A stretch of 44,606 bases of DNA from a virus, in IMG/VR virus record IMGVR_UViG_3300029319_000105, positions 1-44,606 of that record; one strand, 5' to 3'. The position numbers and the translations under genes were made by a program. This document shows, in pieces, positions 1 through 9,800 of this stretch. Below the pieces are notes generated by a model. It had not been told where the DNA came from and searched no databases. It saw only the letters and a program-made list of their open reading frames with translations. Positions within the stretch are counted from its first letter, which is position 1. The number at the start of each line of letters is the position of its first letter.

Positions 1-71
1 ACGATAATATATCAAATAATTTATTAAATTTGTATTCTACAGATGTAGCTACAAGAAAAATATACAGATAA
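1..71 (+). CDS. C-terminal end of an upstream gene (partial)
   Basis: The frame is open from the window edge and ends with TAA at 69-71, one base before the ATG of the next gene. It encodes roughly DNISNNLLNLYSTDVATRKIYR. The one-base spacing matches the tight packing of the following plus-strand genes, so this is probably the tail of the preceding virion gene in the same operon. Too little is present to name it. Confidence 0.6.
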   Translation, partial: DNISNNLLNLYSTDVATRKIYR

Positions 72-72
72 T

Positions 73-1203
73 ATGAAAAAAACTAAAACAAAAAATAAGA
101 AAAAATATATAAGTAGGTACACTGTAGGTGGTATGAAAAAAAGAATGTACCAAGGTGGGGGAATGTATAACGATAATACAGTTGCTTCTGCTGGTCAAGG
201 TATGGCTTCTAATACATCTAGTATAGTATACCAAGAAAGTGATCCTAGATTACAACAAGAGAGAGTTAGAAATCTACAAGAAGAAGTAAGTAGAGCTTCA
301 GCGGAAGCAGAGTCTACAGCAGCAAGTGCAGAAAGAACAATGGAGGAAGGAAAAATGGCAGCAGATGTAGCAGCGCAAAATGTAGAGGCAGATATAGCTC
401 AAAAAGAAGCAGTTGCAAAACAAGGTTTAGGTGTAGCTAAAGAACTTGCTATAGGAGCTGGAATAGGAAAAGCGCAACCAGGTTTAGCAGCAACAGCAAA
501 AAGCGCAATGGATGCTTTTAGATTACAAAGAGCTGCAAACCTAGGAGCTAAAGCTAGTAAACTAGGTATGGAAACAGTTAAAGGCGCTAAGCTTGCAACT
601 AAGGCTGCCAAGCTTGCAGGAAAGGCTGGAGGAACAATTGGTAGTTCTGCAGCTACAGGAGCTACAACAGTGACTGGTGCAGGAGGTAGTGCTATAGCCG
701 CAGGTGGTAGTGGTATAGGAGCAGGTCTAAAAGCGTTTGCAGGTTCAGGTGCTGGTATTGGACTAATAGGAGCTGGTTTAGGTTATGGGGTTAAAAAACT
801 CTTTGGAGATAAAGATCCTACTACAGCTAACTTTGGAGACGTTGCTGGTTCTGCACTAAGTGCTGCAGGTACTGGTGCAAGTATAGGATCATTCTTAGGT
901 CCTGTTGGAACAGTAGCTGGTGGTATTATAGGAGGTATCTATGGAGGTGCTAAAGCATTCTTTAGTGCTAGAAAAGCTAGGAGAGCTAAAAGAAAAGCAG
1001 AAAGAGCATACCAAAGAAAAGTAGCTAAGGCAGTAAATAAAGCAAACAGGCAAACAATGAAAGGTTTTGGTAGTCAGCTAGCACAGGTAAGAGCTGGAGA
1101 AACAGCACAAAAAACTTATTCAGGATACGACTTAGGTAGAAACGTAGTGGCAAGAATGGGAGGTATGAAAATGGGTATGCCTAGATATGGTATGGCCTCT
1201 TAA
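73..1203 (+). CDS. Ala/Gly-rich predicted virion cargo or ejection protein
   Basis: This 376-aa protein has no family I can name. The N-terminus is very basic (MKKTKTKNKKKYISRYTVGG) and carries two Tyr-x-Gly-Gly type stretches. An Ala/Glu-rich helical stretch spans about residues 60-120. Two long Gly/Ala/Ser-rich hydrophobic runs follow at about 190-245 and 256-297, with many GxxxG spacings, and then a highly basic segment at about 298-325 (KARRAKRKAERAYQRK). That layout suits a protein that inserts in or crosses a membrane during DNA ejection. It is the first of six tightly packed genes ending with the virion RNA polymerase region, so packaging in the virion is a fair inference. The start is set by the upstream stop one base before the ATG. 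Confidence 0.6.
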   Translation: MKKTKTKNKKKYISRYTVGGMKKRMYQGGGMYNDNTVASAGQGMASNTSSIVYQESDPRLQQERVRNLQEEVSRASAEAESTAASAERTMEEGKMAADVAAQNVEADIAQKEAVAKQGLGVAKELAIGAGIGKAQPGLAATAKSAMDAFRLQRAANLGAKASKLGMETVKGAKLATKAAKLAGKAGGTIGSSAATGATTVTGAGGSAIAAGGSGIGAGLKAFAGSGAGIGLIGAGLGYGVKKLFGDKDPTTANFGDVAGSALSAAGTGASIGSFLGPVGTVAGGIIGGIYGGAKAFFSARKARRAKRKAERAYQRKVAKAVNKANRQTMKGFGSQLAQVRAGETAQKTYSGYDLGRNVVARMGGMKMGMPRYGMAS

Positions 1204-1214
1204 AATATATAACT

Positions 1215-4200
1215 ATGATTAGAAATAAATTCTTAAATAAGCTTAGAAAAAAATATCAAATGGGAGGTGTTGGAATGGAAGGTAGCTATCGTAATCCTCT
1301 TGTTGATCCTTATATTACAATAGGATCTAGAAACATACAAACAGACTTTGGAAACAGAGCAGCATTTGGTGGTAAATTAAGTATTCCTGTTTTATCAGAA
1401 GGTGGTAAATATGGTTACTATAAATCACTAAGAGGGGAAACAGACTTTGCTGGTAGATATGGAGGAAGACAAGGTATAGGTGAACTTGAAGCACAGCTAG
1501 GTCCTAACCATCCTGCTGTACGTGGCGGTTTACCTGAGTATATAAATACTGAACCTAAGATGGTAAATGCATCTATAGGCCTTAGAGGTATATATAATAG
1601 AAATATAGGTAACCTAACTATGCGAAGTAACATTGGGGCTGGTGTTGGTACTGGTGATTACGCAGGAGAGTTTTATAGGTATAACCCTGATATTTATTTA
1701 AAAGGTACAGGCTACGGTGATCTTGAACGTAGTCAAGGTACAACATCATTACCAAGCGCACCTGTAACTCCTTTTATAGATGCTAACTTAGGGCTAATGA
1801 AAAGAACACAAAAGATTGCAGGTCTTCCTACTACGGTTGGGGGTAATGTGTCTTATGGAACTAAAGGTGCACCAAACCCAGGATTACGGGTAGGGGCTTC
1901 AGGAACTTTAGGAGCATTGTCAGGTAACGTAGGTTATGATGTTACAAACAATGCGCTTAGAGCAGGGGTAGGTTTAAACTTTCAAACTGGAGGTGTAAGG
2001 GATTTAGCTGGCACTATTGGTAAAAAAGGTTTAACAAGAATGCTTTCATCAGGTCTTCAGAATGTAGGTCTTAGAGGAGCAAGTAGAGCTGTAGCACCAA
2101 TTGGAGTGTTATCTACATTATATGGAATGTATAAAAGTGGTCAAAAACATTCAGGTGGTAAATTTGGACAAAAGAGAAATCCTAACTATGTTGAAGGTTC
2201 TAATGAGCCTGAGTTTGTAAAGTATAATCCTTTCTTAACTTCTAATCAATATAAGTCAGGAGGAGTAAAATTACCTGGAGGTATGATGAAACCTATACCA
2301 GGGAGTGATGCAGTAGAGTTTAAGGGTAGATCACATGAAGAAGGTGGTATTATGGTAGACCCACAAACTGAAGTAGAAGGAGGAGAAACAATGGATCAAG
2401 TAAATATGGCAAAAAAAGGCGGAAAAAGAGATTACTTCTTTTCATCATTCTTAAAGAAGGGTGGTAGATCTTTTGCAGAAATGCATAAAGACATCTTAAG
2501 AAAAGGAGGAGACCAAGAAGATATTAACATGCTAGCTAAAATGCAAGAAAAAGCTGCAGGTAGAAATCCTAAAAAGGTAGCTAGACTTGGAGGTGTAGTT
2601 GAATATAAACACGGAGGAATACATAAGTATCAAGAAGGAGGAGCTCAAAAGGAGTATGACGCACATGAGGCTAATAAACCTACCTTTAATTTAAAACCTC
2701 CTACACCACCAAGGGAAAAAAGAAATCCTAACAAGATACAGGAAAAGCAGTATAGAGATGCTCTTGCACAGTACAACAAAGATTTAGCAGAGTACAATGC
2801 TGCAAAACAACAATATGAATCTGACTTAGCAGAGTGGGAGGCTGTAGAAGATGAATTAAGTAAAGCAGTAGAGTCAGAAGAAGCGTTACAAGAACTAGAA
2901 GAAAGAGAGGCACAAAAGAAAGCAGATCAAGAACAAGCGCAGAAAGATGCTAAGAAAGCAGAGAATGATGCGTTAATTCAAGAAGCTAAAGATCTTGGTA
3001 TAACTATTCCTGAGGGAAGTATAAAAGTATCTGAACTAAAAGCATTAATAAAAAGAACTAAAGAAGATGCTAAGCTTGAGAAAAAAAGAAAAGGAGAAAA
3101 GTCTTTTTTACCAGGAACAGAAGGTATACCAGAAACACAACCACCAGTAACAATTGGCGGTAAACAATACTTTCTTGATGACCTACAATTACAACAATAC
3201 ATAGAATCTGAAGGAGAGAACTTTGGTGATACTTGGATGAGTAACGTAGACCCTGAAGTATTAGAAGCAGCAGGTATAAAAAGCTTTGAAGATTTACAAA
3301 ATAAAGAGAATGTTTTAAAATATCAAAAAGCATACAATAAAAAATATCCAAATAATAAAATTGCAGCTGACGGATTGTTAGGAGAAGAGACTCTCAATAC
3401 AGGTATGCCTACTACTGTCCAAAAAACATTACCAGAGGTAACAGTAGTTGAAGAAAGAGATAAAGAAGAGCCTATAGATTTTTTACCTGTACTTCCAATT
3501 CAACCTATACCTAATGAGTTGCCAGAACCTGAACTTATAACAGTTCCTGATGTTGTGCTAGACCGTAATATCTCAGAAGATAAAGAAGGTGAAGGTGATG
3601 ACGATGATGGAAGAAGAGGTATTCCTAGAGAAGCATACTTAGGTATGGCTGCAGGATTATTGCCTGCTGCGTATGCATACTTTCATAAACAACCCCCAGC
3701 AGAACAAGCTGGTTATACACAAGGCTTTAGAAGTCCTGTTATAGCACAAAGAGGTAAAGCGCCTAAGTTAGAAAGATATGATTATAATCAAGACATAGCA
3801 AATGTAGGTGCTGATGTAAGAGGTATGAATAAATATATTGAAACTTCTGGAGGTGGCCCAGCTAACATGATTAATAAGATGATGGCATTTAGTAAAGGTC
3901 AAGATGCTAAAATGAAGATTAGAGCAGCTGAGACTAGAGCTAACATAGGAGTACAAAACACTGAGGCACAATTAGAACAGCAAATGACATTAGATAATAT
4001 GAGGAGAGCACAACAAGCTTCTATATTTAATGCGCAAATGTCTAGAGCTGAAGCAGCTAGAAAAGATCAAATAGATGAAGCTAATACAGCAAGAAGACAA
4101 AAACGTATTGATGATCAAGAGTTTATGAAGTATTCAGGAATATCTACAGCAGGAACGTTACTACAACAAAGCTTTGGTGATATATTAGACTACAAAGCGG

Positions 4201-4364
4201 ATATGGCTAAAGCAGAAGCTATAGGTACTGGAGCAGGAAATGTAAATAGAGATGCAGCCTTAATAGCTGCTGGGTATACTTTAGACGAAAGTACAGGAGT
4301 TTGGAGTCCAACTAAGAAAAATAGGTTTGGAGGTCTAAAGAGACTGTTAAATTATAAAAAATAA
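1215..4364 (+). CDS. Modular virion protein with a peptidoglycan-binding-like domain
   Basis: This 1049-aa protein has several parts. Residues 1-20 are basic and end in KYQMGG. About 35-260 is rich in Gly, Tyr and alternating polar/hydrophobic residues, suggesting beta structure. About 365-395 holds SHEEGGI and EVEGGE, a motif pair I recall from crAss-like and other large-phage proteins. About 500-620 is a charged coiled coil, followed by a SAP/Rho-N-like helix pair (LGITIPEGSIKVSELKAL). About 700-730 (YQKAYNKKYPNNKIAADG, then LLGEETL) resembles a PG_binding_1 repeat. A hydrophobic helix lies at about 805-823, and a conserved-looking helical tail begins RYDYNQDIANVGADVRG. A likely role is contact with the cell wall during ejection; this is inference. 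It starts 11 bases after the previous stop. Confidence 0.6.
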   Translation: MIRNKFLNKLRKKYQMGGVGMEGSYRNPLVDPYITIGSRNIQTDFGNRAAFGGKLSIPVLSEGGKYGYYKSLRGETDFAGRYGGRQGIGELEAQLGPNHPAVRGGLPEYINTEPKMVNASIGLRGIYNRNIGNLTMRSNIGAGVGTGDYAGEFYRYNPDIYLKGTGYGDLERSQGTTSLPSAPVTPFIDANLGLMKRTQKIAGLPTTVGGNVSYGTKGAPNPGLRVGASGTLGALSGNVGYDVTNNALRAGVGLNFQTGGVRDLAGTIGKKGLTRMLSSGLQNVGLRGASRAVAPIGVLSTLYGMYKSGQKHSGGKFGQKRNPNYVEGSNEPEFVKYNPFLTSNQYKSGGVKLPGGMMKPIPGSDAVEFKGRSHEEGGIMVDPQTEVEGGETMDQVNMAKKGGKRDYFFSSFLKKGGRSFAEMHKDILRKGGDQEDINMLAKMQEKAAGRNPKKVARLGGVVEYKHGGIHKYQEGGAQKEYDAHEANKPTFNLKPPTPPREKRNPNKIQEKQYRDALAQYNKDLAEYNAAKQQYESDLAEWEAVEDELSKAVESEEALQELEEREAQKKADQEQAQKDAKKAENDALIQEAKDLGITIPEGSIKVSELKALIKRTKEDAKLEKKRKGEKSFLPGTEGIPETQPPVTIGGKQYFLDDLQLQQYIESEGENFGDTWMSNVDPEVLEAAGIKSFEDLQNKENVLKYQKAYNKKYPNNKIAADGLLGEETLNTGMPTTVQKTLPEVTVVEERDKEEPIDFLPVLPIQPIPNELPEPELITVPDVVLDRNISEDKEGEGDDDDGRRGIPREAYLGMAAGLLPAAYAYFHKQPPAEQAGYTQGFRSPVIAQRGKAPKLERYDYNQDIANVGADVRGMNKYIETSGGGPANMINKMMAFSKGQDAKMKIRAAETRANIGVQNTEAQLEQQMTLDNMRRAQQASIFNAQMSRAEAARKDQIDEANTARRQKRIDDQEFMKYSGISTAGTLLQQSFGDILDYKADMAKAEAIGTGAGNVNRDAALIAAGYTLDESTGVWSPTKKNRFGGLKRLLNYKK

Positions 4365-4367
4365 AAC

Positions 4368-6800
4368 ATGGCTAGATATACACTACCTACACCCTTATCT
4401 ATGTATAGAGATACTGGGTTAGTAGAAATTACAAAAGAGTTTAGAAATAGATATGTGCAGAACATGGCAGCTGATAATGCGCTAGCTAAGTCTATTATGG
4501 AGATGGATTCTATGGAAGAAGATCAAGAAGCAAAACAAAGGTTGATGGAAAAGTATAATTCGCAACTTGAACAAAGAGCAGCATCAGGTAATTACCATTT
4601 ACTTGGAAATCAAGTTGTAAAAGATGCACAAAACTTTATGAAAGATTACAATCCTATTAGAAAGAATAAAGCAAACTATGATGCTTGGTTAAAAGGTTTA
4701 ACAGACTCTAGAGATCAGTTTATGAAAACAGGTAAAGGTGTAGATCCTTTTACATACAGAGCTAAGATAGCTGAAGCTAAATATAACTATGGGGGGTTAG
4801 AGTTTAACCCAGATGGTTCTGTAGTAGAGACATCTATGTTTAATGGTCCTGGTTATGTAGGATATGTAGATGTAGAAAGCAGAATTATTGAGCAGATGAA
4901 AGATGTAGTAATGACTGAAATAGATACTACAGGTAAGGAGTTTGCTTTAGATGCTGCAGGTAATGAAATTAGTATAGAAAGAGGTGAGGCGGGTGACCCT
5001 GCTTACTACATGAAGTATGGAACCTACACTAAACAGATAGATCCTAATTTAGTTGCTTCAGTGGTAACTAGTGTATTAAATCAACCAGACACTAAAGCTT
5101 ATACAAATCAAACGGCTTATCTAGAAAACTTTACAAAGGACAGAGTAAATCCAAATTCAAATTTATCTTTAGCTACAGAAGAAATTAATAATGTTCTATC
5201 TGTTTTAGATGCAGAGATAAGCGCATTAGAGAAAAAGAAACCTAAGAATAAAGAAGAAAAAGCAGAGATAGAGAAAGATATAGAAGCAAAAGAAAACTTG
5301 GAAGAATTTATACTAGAATCTAGAGAGGCTAATTTAGAGGATTTAAATATTTTAGTTTCTCTATCTGCGCAAAGTAAAGAGCAAAACATATTAGATGCAG
5401 CAATAACAAAATACGCTGGAGTTAAGTCTAAAAAAATTGTTAGAGATTATACAGAAAGTTCTAGATTTAATCAAAGGCTTAAACAAAGCTATGACGATCC
5501 AGCGCCTATAAGCACATACATTGATGCAGGTCAAATAGTTGTTGATGTATTTGGTGGTAAAAAAATATCTGACAAAAGATTATTTAAAAACGAAGCTAAA
5601 AATGTATTAGATGGATATTTAAATAAGTATGGAGAGGAAATATTTAATTTAGCTTTAACAGCTAACACTGCAACAGAAAGAGACGATCTTAGAAAATTAA
5701 TAAAAGAAACCTCAGGTGAAAGTTTAGATAATTCTTTAGTTGATAAAATTATCAAAGATATTCAAACAAATAATACAACTGTAACATTTATAGATGATCA
5801 AATAAATGAAGCTACTATGGCTACTCAAAACGGAAAAACACAAGAAGAACTTAATAACTCAATTTCTGAAGAGTTCCTTAACAGAGTTTATACAAGTCCT
5901 GATAAACAGACTTTAGGAGTTGATAAGTTTAGTGGTGCAGATATAATGCAGGCAATGAAAAACTTAGGATTACTTCCTGAAAATGCCACTATGAAAGATG
6001 CTCTTGATCAGATTAGAGATTCTGGAGTAGTAAGTTCAGGAGGTACAGCATATGGAGGTGTAACTGAGTATGCACTATTTGCGCCTATATCAGAAGAACT
6101 TCTTAGAATGAATAATGTACCTATTAATCCAGGTAATACATTTGCTGCTACAAACAAACCTTTAAGTGTTGTGGCAACTAGTTTCGGTTTAACATCTTTT
6201 ATGAATACATATGATAATCAAACAAGAAAAATAGATAAACAAATTGATAAAATATTAGATGCTCAAATAACAACAGACGCCTTACTGTTAACTGGCTTTG
6301 GTGATAAGACTGGAGCTACAGCTAAAGCATTTAAAGAATATTTTAAGAGTGGTAGAGTTCCTTCTGAATTCCAATTTACTCATGAAGGAGATGAACTAAA
6401 CTTTAAAGAATTAGAAGAAGAGTTAGAATCTAAGTTAGAGATAATTCCAGAGCAGAGCGGACTACTAGCTGTGTCTAGGCCAGATGGTAAACCTATGCTA
6501 TCTTTTGCTTTTAAAACTGAAAATGGTGATATAATACATAAAACTACACCTGCTGCAACTATTAATAACGATGTGATTAGAGAGTATATATCCACAGACA
6601 AGTATAAAGTAGAGTCTTTATATAGAAGCGGTATAAGAGCTAACAGGACTTTACCTTGGGCGCCACCACAATTTGATGGTAGTGTTGTATTCCACTATGA
6701 TACAGATGAAGTAGAAATAGCAGGTACAAGATATGAACTATCTCTGGGACTACAAACTTTGTCTGAAATAGTTGAAATGAAAGGAATTATATTATATTAG
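4368..6800 (+). CDS. Predicted virion cargo protein, function unknown
   Basis: This 810-aa protein has no enzyme motif I recognise. The first 120 residues are helical and rich in Met, Gln and Glu (LPTPLSMYRDTGLVEITKEF), and a Lys/Glu coiled coil lies at about 278-322. There is no signal peptide and no membrane segment. It ends in TAG, which shows TAG is a stop here. The gene begins three bases after the previous stop and ends six bases before the next start, inside the virion operon, so a structural or packaged role is likely. Its position between the modular protein and the first giant protein is typical of uncharacterised crAss-like cargo genes. Confidence 0.55.
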   Translation: MARYTLPTPLSMYRDTGLVEITKEFRNRYVQNMAADNALAKSIMEMDSMEEDQEAKQRLMEKYNSQLEQRAASGNYHLLGNQVVKDAQNFMKDYNPIRKNKANYDAWLKGLTDSRDQFMKTGKGVDPFTYRAKIAEAKYNYGGLEFNPDGSVVETSMFNGPGYVGYVDVESRIIEQMKDVVMTEIDTTGKEFALDAAGNEISIERGEAGDPAYYMKYGTYTKQIDPNLVASVVTSVLNQPDTKAYTNQTAYLENFTKDRVNPNSNLSLATEEINNVLSVLDAEISALEKKKPKNKEEKAEIEKDIEAKENLEEFILESREANLEDLNILVSLSAQSKEQNILDAAITKYAGVKSKKIVRDYTESSRFNQRLKQSYDDPAPISTYIDAGQIVVDVFGGKKISDKRLFKNEAKNVLDGYLNKYGEEIFNLALTANTATERDDLRKLIKETSGESLDNSLVDKIIKDIQTNNTTVTFIDDQINEATMATQNGKTQEELNNSISEEFLNRVYTSPDKQTLGVDKFSGADIMQAMKNLGLLPENATMKDALDQIRDSGVVSSGGTAYGGVTEYALFAPISEELLRMNNVPINPGNTFAATNKPLSVVATSFGLTSFMNTYDNQTRKIDKQIDKILDAQITTDALLLTGFGDKTGATAKAFKEYFKSGRVPSEFQFTHEGDELNFKELEEELESKLEIIPEQSGLLAVSRPDGKPMLSFAFKTENGDIIHKTTPAATINNDVIREYISTDKYKVESLYRSGIRANRTLPWAPPQFDGSVVFHYDTDEVEIAGTRYELSLGLQTLSEIVEMKGIILY

Positions 6801-6806
6801 CATTTT

Positions 6807-9800
6807 ATGACAAAAATTACTTTAGCAGATATAGGAGCATTAAACCCAACTACTAATTTACCAGAACCACAGAAACAAGAAGGTGATGGTATAATTACAC
6901 AAAAAGATGTAGAAATGGCTAAAGCATCTTTATCGTCACCTGAAACATCTAGGATACAGTCTGTTCCTTATGACTCTATGAACTTTACTAACATCTATAC
7001 AGATGATATAAAACAATATACTAAATATGGGGTGGCTCCTACAAGGTTTTTTAACTGGGACGAAGAGAGAGCACAAAATCAAGGTACAGGAGAGAAATGG
7101 ATAAATGGTTTAGCTAAAGCGGGAGTAACTACGTTAGGGGCTATAGCAGAAAATACATTAGGGGTTGCAGCAGGGATAGGTCAAATGATTAATGGTGGTA
7201 GATACTATGACAATTTTGTTGGTAAATCTGTAGACAAATGGAATGAGGCAATGAGAGAATCTTTTCCTAACTATAGAACACAAGCTGAAGAGCAAATGTC
7301 TACAGGTCAAAAACTACTAACTGCTAACTTTTGGGCAGACACAGTAGCAAATGGATTTGGTTATAGTCTAGGATCGTTAGCAACTATATGGATGACGAGT
7401 GGTCTTGGTGTTGTTGGTAGAGTAGCTAAAGCAAATCAATTATACAATGCAAGTAAAGCTGTAGCTAACGGAGTTAAAGTAGGAGAAGCTATGCGAAAAG
7501 GTAGTAAAGCAAGAGGCTTTGTTAATGTAGCTGCAATGAGTGAGATGGGATTGTATATGTCACTAGGAGAAGCGTCTGTAGAGGCAAGAGAAACGCAAAG
7601 AAATACATATGACTCTTTAGTAGAATTAACTAGAGAACAAAAAATAAACCAAGGCTTTTCACCAGAGCTATCAGAGTCTGAATTAAAAGATATAGAAAAT
7701 GCATCGTATGCTGCAGCTAATAGAAACTTTCTAACACAACTGCCAGCTTTATTTGGTACTAACTTATTTATGTTTGGAAAACACGTAGCTGGATTTAAAA
7801 GCGCTTCTAAAGTAAATAAAGACATATCATTTGATGCCTCATTAAGAAAGGTTGTGAATAGCGTAGAAAATCAAGGTAAGTATAGGAAAGCATGGGAAAA
7901 GTTAAAACCTTTTGGGCAGGGAGTATTAGGAGAATCATTCCAAGAAGGATGGCAATTTGCGACTAATATAATTAGTAGTGACTTCCACACGGATAAATAC
8001 TTTGATGCGGGTACAGCATCTTTTACATCATCTCTTTATAAAGGTATAAAAGAAACATTAGGAACACAAGAAGGATTAGAGTCAATGTTAGTTGGAGGGC
8101 TTGTAGGGGGAGGTATGGCTGGTGTTACTAGTATAATACAAAAACCTTATGCGCAAAGACAAAAGCAAGCTGAGTTAGCAAAAAAGATTATAGATGGTGG
8201 ATTTTTAATGAATGCAAACAACTCTATGAAAAACTTTTCTGCACAAGTAAAGGTAGCTCTAGACATGGAAGCGGCAAGAAAAGCAGGAGATATTAAAAAA
8301 TTTAAAGATGCTCAGTATAAACTAATACAATACAGCGCATTAGCAGCTTTAGAGTCAGGAGGATTTGATGTATTTGTGCAAAAACTTGAAGACTCCAAAA
8401 CACTAAGTGATGCAGAGTTTGCTAAAATGTTTGGGTATGATGTAGAAACAGCTATTAAAGATCAGACTGGAGGTAAATCAAAATCTGAGGTTATTAAAAA
8501 CGTACAAGATAAACTAGAAGAATTTAAAAAAGTTTATGAGAATGTAAACGAAATGTTTCCAAGTGCTCCTAGAACTCAAGGCTTAGATAGAATGAGAATG
8601 TCTGAAGAGGAAAGAAAAGCTGAAGATGCAGTATTTAACAAAAGAGCAAATCTAAGGAACGAGCTAATACTTAGTGCATCAGGCATAGAAAATAAAATGG
8701 AAAGGTTAGATAGTATTCAAAAACAAATGAAAACTTTACTAACAAAAACTGAATACCTTAATGGAATTAAATTAGATACTAGTATAGACTCACTACTTAA
8801 TCCAGGTGAAGAGTTATTAGATGTAAAAGATGGTAAGTATGAGGCAAAAGATGAGTATAATTTACTTGTTAATGAATTTGATAAAATAGAAAAACAGTTA
8901 GGAGAAAAAAATGCACTAGCAGCACTAATGCCTTTTAGAAAATTATCAGAAGACTACTTATCTATATTTCTAGATAAAGCTACAGCTATAGACAGATATA
9001 ATAAATTATCTTCTAGTAAGTACTTCCAAGACCTGTTTGAGGAAACAGTAAAAGCTAACCAAGCAGAAGCAGAGCAAGTTAATAAAGAAAAGCAAACAAA
9101 TGAAGACATAGAATCTGCAGAAACTTCTGACCAAGTAAGAGAAAATACACCACCTGATGCTAGTCCTAATACTAAGATGAAGAGTAAAGTAAAACAAAGA
9201 GCACTTAGTAAAGAAGAACAAGAAGCATTTAAAAAGTATAGAGATTTAAACAAAGGTAAACGTCTTGAACAGCAACTTAAGTCACTACAACACATAGCAG
9301 CTACACAAGATCTATCTCCTACAGAAAGAAAAGGATTAGAAACAGCAATTACACTTTTAGAAAATAGAATATCTAAAGGTAAAAAAGTAGATAAAACAGC
9401 TTCTGAGATAGAAGGTGAAGAAATAAATTTAACTGCAGACAATATAGTTAGGGCAGAGAATAATGAGAACATACAAAAAAATGCTCCTAAGAAAAGACCT
9501 AGACCTAAAAGAACTCCTGAATCAGAAGATAAAAGAAGAACTGATACTAAACCTACAGATCAAGGAGAGTTAAATATAGTATCTGCTAATAATCCAAATG
9601 AAGTAATACAGGTAGGAACTTATATAGATATTAATGGAAAAGAAAAGCCTATATATAAAGTACCTGTTGATGAGAATGGTAGAGTAATAGAACCGGATGA
9701 GGATCAGGTAACTGTTACAGAAAGTGTAGAAAAACCAAGGTATAGTGATAGCCAAGTTCCTGTTAAAAGAGAAACTTTTACTCAAACTATGAGTGACGGA

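Noticed and set aside
25-32. TAAATTTG as a promoter -7 element for the first gene
   Set aside because: It lies inside the open frame of the upstream partial gene, and no TTG is found 19-21 bases before it.
7436-7825. 129-codon minus-strand ORF
   Set aside because: It is antisense to the 1608-aa gene, with composition of a shadow frame.
8954-9472. 172-codon minus-strand ORF
   Set aside because: It is a Ser/Leu/Cys-rich antisense shadow of the 1608-aa gene; no leader or neighbour supports it.
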